NCBI GenBank assembly: GCA_002451155.1
Contig: DKBG01000107.1
Coordinates: forward strand, 1 to 8,165
Source of the DNA: Ignavibacteria bacterium UBA6906
Lineage (GTDB): Bacteria; Bacteroidota; Ignavibacteria; UBA10030; UBA6906
Length of the DNA stretch: 8,165 nucleotides
Direction of reading: 5' to 3'
Under the pieces are notes generated by a model. It did no database searches and was not told where the DNA came from. It was given only the letters and a program-made list of their open reading frames with translations. Position 1 is the first letter of the stretch. Each line of letters starts with the position of its first letter. Positions 6,817 through 8,165 of this stretch are shown piece after piece. A program made the translations under genes and the position numbers.

Positions 6817-6851
6817 CTTGAACTTTTCGCTTCCAGTTGCGTATGTTCAAG
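6817..6851 (+). promoter_or_regulatory. Candidate promoter of the lipoprotein gene within an inverted repeat
   Basis: TTGAAC (6818-6823), an 18-nt spacer and TATGTT (6842-6847) make a reasonable sigma70-like promoter just after the small membrane gene. It is embedded in a perfect 7-bp inverted repeat, CTTGAAC (6817-6823) and GTTCAAG (6845-6851), with an inner CGC/GCG pair. The arms overlap the -35 and -10, so a repressor binding here would block the promoter. The repeat could instead form an RNA hairpin at the end of the permease operon, but no T-run follows. Confidence 0.45.
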
Positions 6852-6901
6852 AGAGGACCTGATCCTTTGGGCCCTGTCACGATCGTGGAGGGTGCTGCGA
6901 T

Positions 6902-7723
6902 ATGCGACACACAATCACATTTCTCACGGCCGTGCTTTTCCTGATCATAATCATCGGATTGCTCACGGGGTGTCCGTCCAGCAGCGGGGGAGGCGGCGCC
7001 ACTGAAGGGATCGTGGAGGTGGACGTCCAGGCAACCGGTGAGATCTCGGGCCGGATTATTTTGCTCAACAGGCATCAGCAACGCCTCGGTGACAAATCGG
7101 GTGTGATCGTAAGGACCGAAGAAAGCCAGGCCCTGGCCGTAACAAACACTGAGGGGGAATGGACTTTACGGGGAGTTCCCGGCGGGCTCATCACGATCAT
7201 CTGGGAGAAGCCCGATTTCGGGCTGACGAAACAGGTTGGGTTTCCGTTCTCCGGAGGGAAGCTCTCGAACGTGAAGGTCTTTGTGGTTGAACGTCCGAGG
7301 TATGTCGTGGAAAGGTTCAGGGACTCGGTCTCGGGGAAGCAACTGTTCTTCATCGGCAGCATTGCAGGTGAATTTTCGCTCCCGTCCAGTGCTGTGAGAG
7401 TCTTTTTTGGCTCTACTCCGGACGTTTCATCTGACCCTGTTACCCATCTCGCGTCAATGAAGGAGTACGTCTATGTGGAGAGTTCCGCCGGGAGTTCTGA
7501 GGCGACCACGCAGGGCGGGTCTCTGATGCAAAAGGCGTTTTCCATCTCGATGGATCCGGTGATCGCGCAGCAGAATTCTTTCGCGTCAGGATCTGTCGTA
7601 TATGCGATCGCATACGCGGATGCATCTCCGTCACTCTATTATCGCGATCCTGTAACGGGACGAGACGTCTACACAACACTCAACCCGGTCCCCTCACCGG
7701 TCGTTCGCATTGTTATGCCGTAA
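6902..7723 (+). CDS. Lipoprotein with N-terminal carboxypeptidase-regulatory-like domain
   Basis: 273 aa. A signal peptide (hydrophobic 6-21, VLFLIIIIGL) ends in the lipobox LLTGC, so Cys24 is the predicted lipidated residue, followed by a Ser/Gly linker (25-33). The protein is thus likely membrane-anchored on the periplasmic or outer side. Residues about 46-105 read as a carboxypeptidase-regulatory-like beta-sandwich: GEISGRIILLN, a GVIVRTEE strand, the hallmark A-V-T-N-T-E-G-E-W-T-L-R-G-V-P-G-G turn (79-95), then TIIWEKPDFG. These domains usually serve as binding or structural modules on surface proteins. The remaining about 165 residues are beta-rich (PRYVVERF, VRVFFGSTPD, VVYAIAYADASPSLYYRD) and I do not recognise them. 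GGAGGG (6887-6892) lies 9 nt before the ATG. It is 86 bp after the small membrane gene, with its own candidate promoter. Function unknown. Confidence 0.85.
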   Translation: MRHTITFLTAVLFLIIIIGLLTGCPSSSGGGGATEGIVEVDVQATGEISGRIILLNRHQQRLGDKSGVIVRTEESQALAVTNTEGEWTLRGVPGGLITIIWEKPDFGLTKQVGFPFSGGKLSNVKVFVVERPRYVVERFRDSVSGKQLFFIGSIAGEFSLPSSAVRVFFGSTPDVSSDPVTHLASMKEYVYVESSAGSSEATTQGGSLMQKAFSISMDPVIAQQNSFASGSVVYAIAYADASPSLYYRDPVTGRDVYTTLNPVPSPVVRIVMP

Positions 7724-7765
7724 CATTGGCGTTGAGTCGGGCGGTCTACTTTCGGGACGGCATAA
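7713..7765. repeat. 9-bp inverted repeat after the lipoprotein gene
   Basis: TTATGCCGT (7713-7721) and ACGGCATAA (7757-7765) are perfect inverted copies around a 35-nt spacer, the left arm overlapping the lipoprotein stop codon. No T-run follows the right arm, so it is not a standard terminator. It may be a 3' RNA structure or chance. Confidence 0.3.
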
Positions 7766-7939
7766 AGGGCTCACGCCGATGTGACCCGCATCTCTCCGGC
7801 ACCCCCCAATGTTCAGGAAGCGAAACGGCCCGCGACGACTCGAGACAATCTCCACCCTGACGCTCCGTATCGCCACGGTTATCCTGCCATAACCCCCACC
7901 GGCTGCATGCCCGGCGTTCCGACGCGGAAGCGGGCACCA

Positions 7940-7975
7940 CATGCCGGCATGCGGAGAGGAAGGCATTGTCCGCAT
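7940..7975. repeat. 12-bp palindrome and overlapping hairpin
   Basis: CATGCCGGCATG (7940-7951) is a perfect 12-bp palindrome. Overlapping it, ATGCGGA (7949-7955) and TCCGCAT (7969-7975) form a 7-bp stem with a 13-nt loop. The two can compete for pairing. No known RNA family is recognised. Confidence 0.35.
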
Positions 7976-8081
7976 TCGGTCAACGGTTCCGCTTTCTGTC
8001 GTTCCTCTCGATCAGTCCTGGAATGCCCGGCCAGAGCCAGGGGTTCGGTGCCGGAGAGATCCTGGAGTTACCGGTCGTGCC

Positions 8082-8097
8082 TGTGAGTCATCTCACA
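8082..8097. promoter_or_regulatory. CRP-type binding site (perfect palindrome)
   Basis: TGTGAGTCATCTCACA fits the CRP consensus TGTGA-N6-TCACA at all ten defined positions; its half-sites are fully symmetric (TGTGAG / CTCACA). CRP-family regulators with this consensus occur in several phyla. The site lies in a gene-free stretch at the right edge, as expected for activation of a gene beyond the window. Identity of the regulator is inference. Confidence 0.5.
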
Positions 8098-8126
8098 CAT
8101 GTATGGGAAATGACGTGATCGGGAAC

Positions 8127-8140
8127 TTGATTGAAATCAT
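8127..8140. promoter_or_regulatory. FNR-type binding site
   Basis: TTGATTGAAATCAT matches the FNR consensus TTGAT-N4-ATCAA at nine of ten defined positions. Its centre is 44 bp right of the CRP-like centre, about four helical turns. FNR-type sites usually activate from about 41.5 bp upstream of the transcript start, which here would fall just beyond the window. Confidence 0.4.
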
Positions 8141-8165
8141 TCGTGGTTGAATGGGTTTGGAAATA

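Larger units (their letters stand above)
7724..8165. other. 440-bp region without a convincing gene
   Basis: No frame on either strand here has both a ribosome binding site and a protein-like composition; the longest ORFs are rich in Arg, Cys and Pro, as expected of shadows in GC-rich DNA. The stretch holds several inverted repeats and, near its right end, CRP- and FNR-like palindromes. Its right part is probably the control region of a plus-strand gene beyond the window. Confidence 0.5.

Noticed and set aside
7694..7975. Minus-strand 93-aa ORF overlapping the end of the lipoprotein gene
   Set aside because: No ribosome binding site or recognisable motif; it overlaps a well-supported gene.
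7781..8086. Plus-strand 101-aa ORF
   Set aside because: GTG start without a ribosome binding site, and a composition rich in Arg, Pro and Cys typical of a chance frame in GC-rich DNA.
7966..8118. Plus-strand 50-aa ORF from TTG with AGGA 5 nt upstream
   Set aside because: The composition is fairly protein-like (LELPVVPVSHLTHVWEM), but it needs a TTG start, is short, and its end contains the CRP-like palindrome. I see no homology to support it.

Overview
The window comes from a bacterial chromosome, GC-rich at roughly 57-60 percent by eye. The gene set suggests a Gram-negative (diderm), probably anaerobic or microaerobic heterotroph. It contains a DUF4954 protein (known mostly from Bacteroidetes, Spirochaetes and related FCB/PVC-type lineages), an exported parallel beta-helix protein of carbohydrate-active type, a cysteine-rich iron-sulfur protein, an NCS1-type permease and a lipoprotein. 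No ribosomal or marker gene is present, so the phylum stays open. I see no phage, IS, CRISPR, tRNA or rRNA signal.

Left half (1-4967) is three minus-strand genes, transcribed right to left: a 321-aa Fe-S protein (4002-4967), a 733-aa secreted parallel beta-helix protein (1680-3881), and the first 507 residues of a DUF4954 left-handed beta-helix protein (start 1522, running off the left edge). The DUF4954 frame has no stop inside the window and fills 1-1522. The plus-strand ORFs across that stretch are its shadows.

The centre (4968-5239) is a divergent control region with two good sigma70-like promoters: TTGCCA-17-TAGATT leftward for the Fe-S gene and TTGACA-17-TACGAT rightward for the permease. 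A near-perfect 16-bp palindrome lies between them.

Right half (5240-7723) is three plus-strand genes: a 12-TM NCS1-type permease, a 62-aa two-TM protein overlapping its end by 8 nt, and a 273-aa lipoprotein with a carboxypeptidase-regulatory-like beta-sandwich. The lipoprotein has its own candidate promoter, inside a perfect inverted repeat.

The last 440 bp (7724-8165) hold no convincing gene but several inverted repeats. Near the right edge are a perfect CRP-type palindrome (TGTGA-N6-TCACA) and, 44 bp further, an FNR-type box (TTGAT-N4-ATCAT). They look like the control region of a plus-strand gene just beyond the window.

Nothing here is a clear-cut new defence or mobile system. The most interesting items are the unusual cysteine arrays of the Fe-S protein, the tandem CRP/FNR-like sites, the tightly coupled small membrane protein behind the permease, and a plus-strand terminator between two minus-strand genes.
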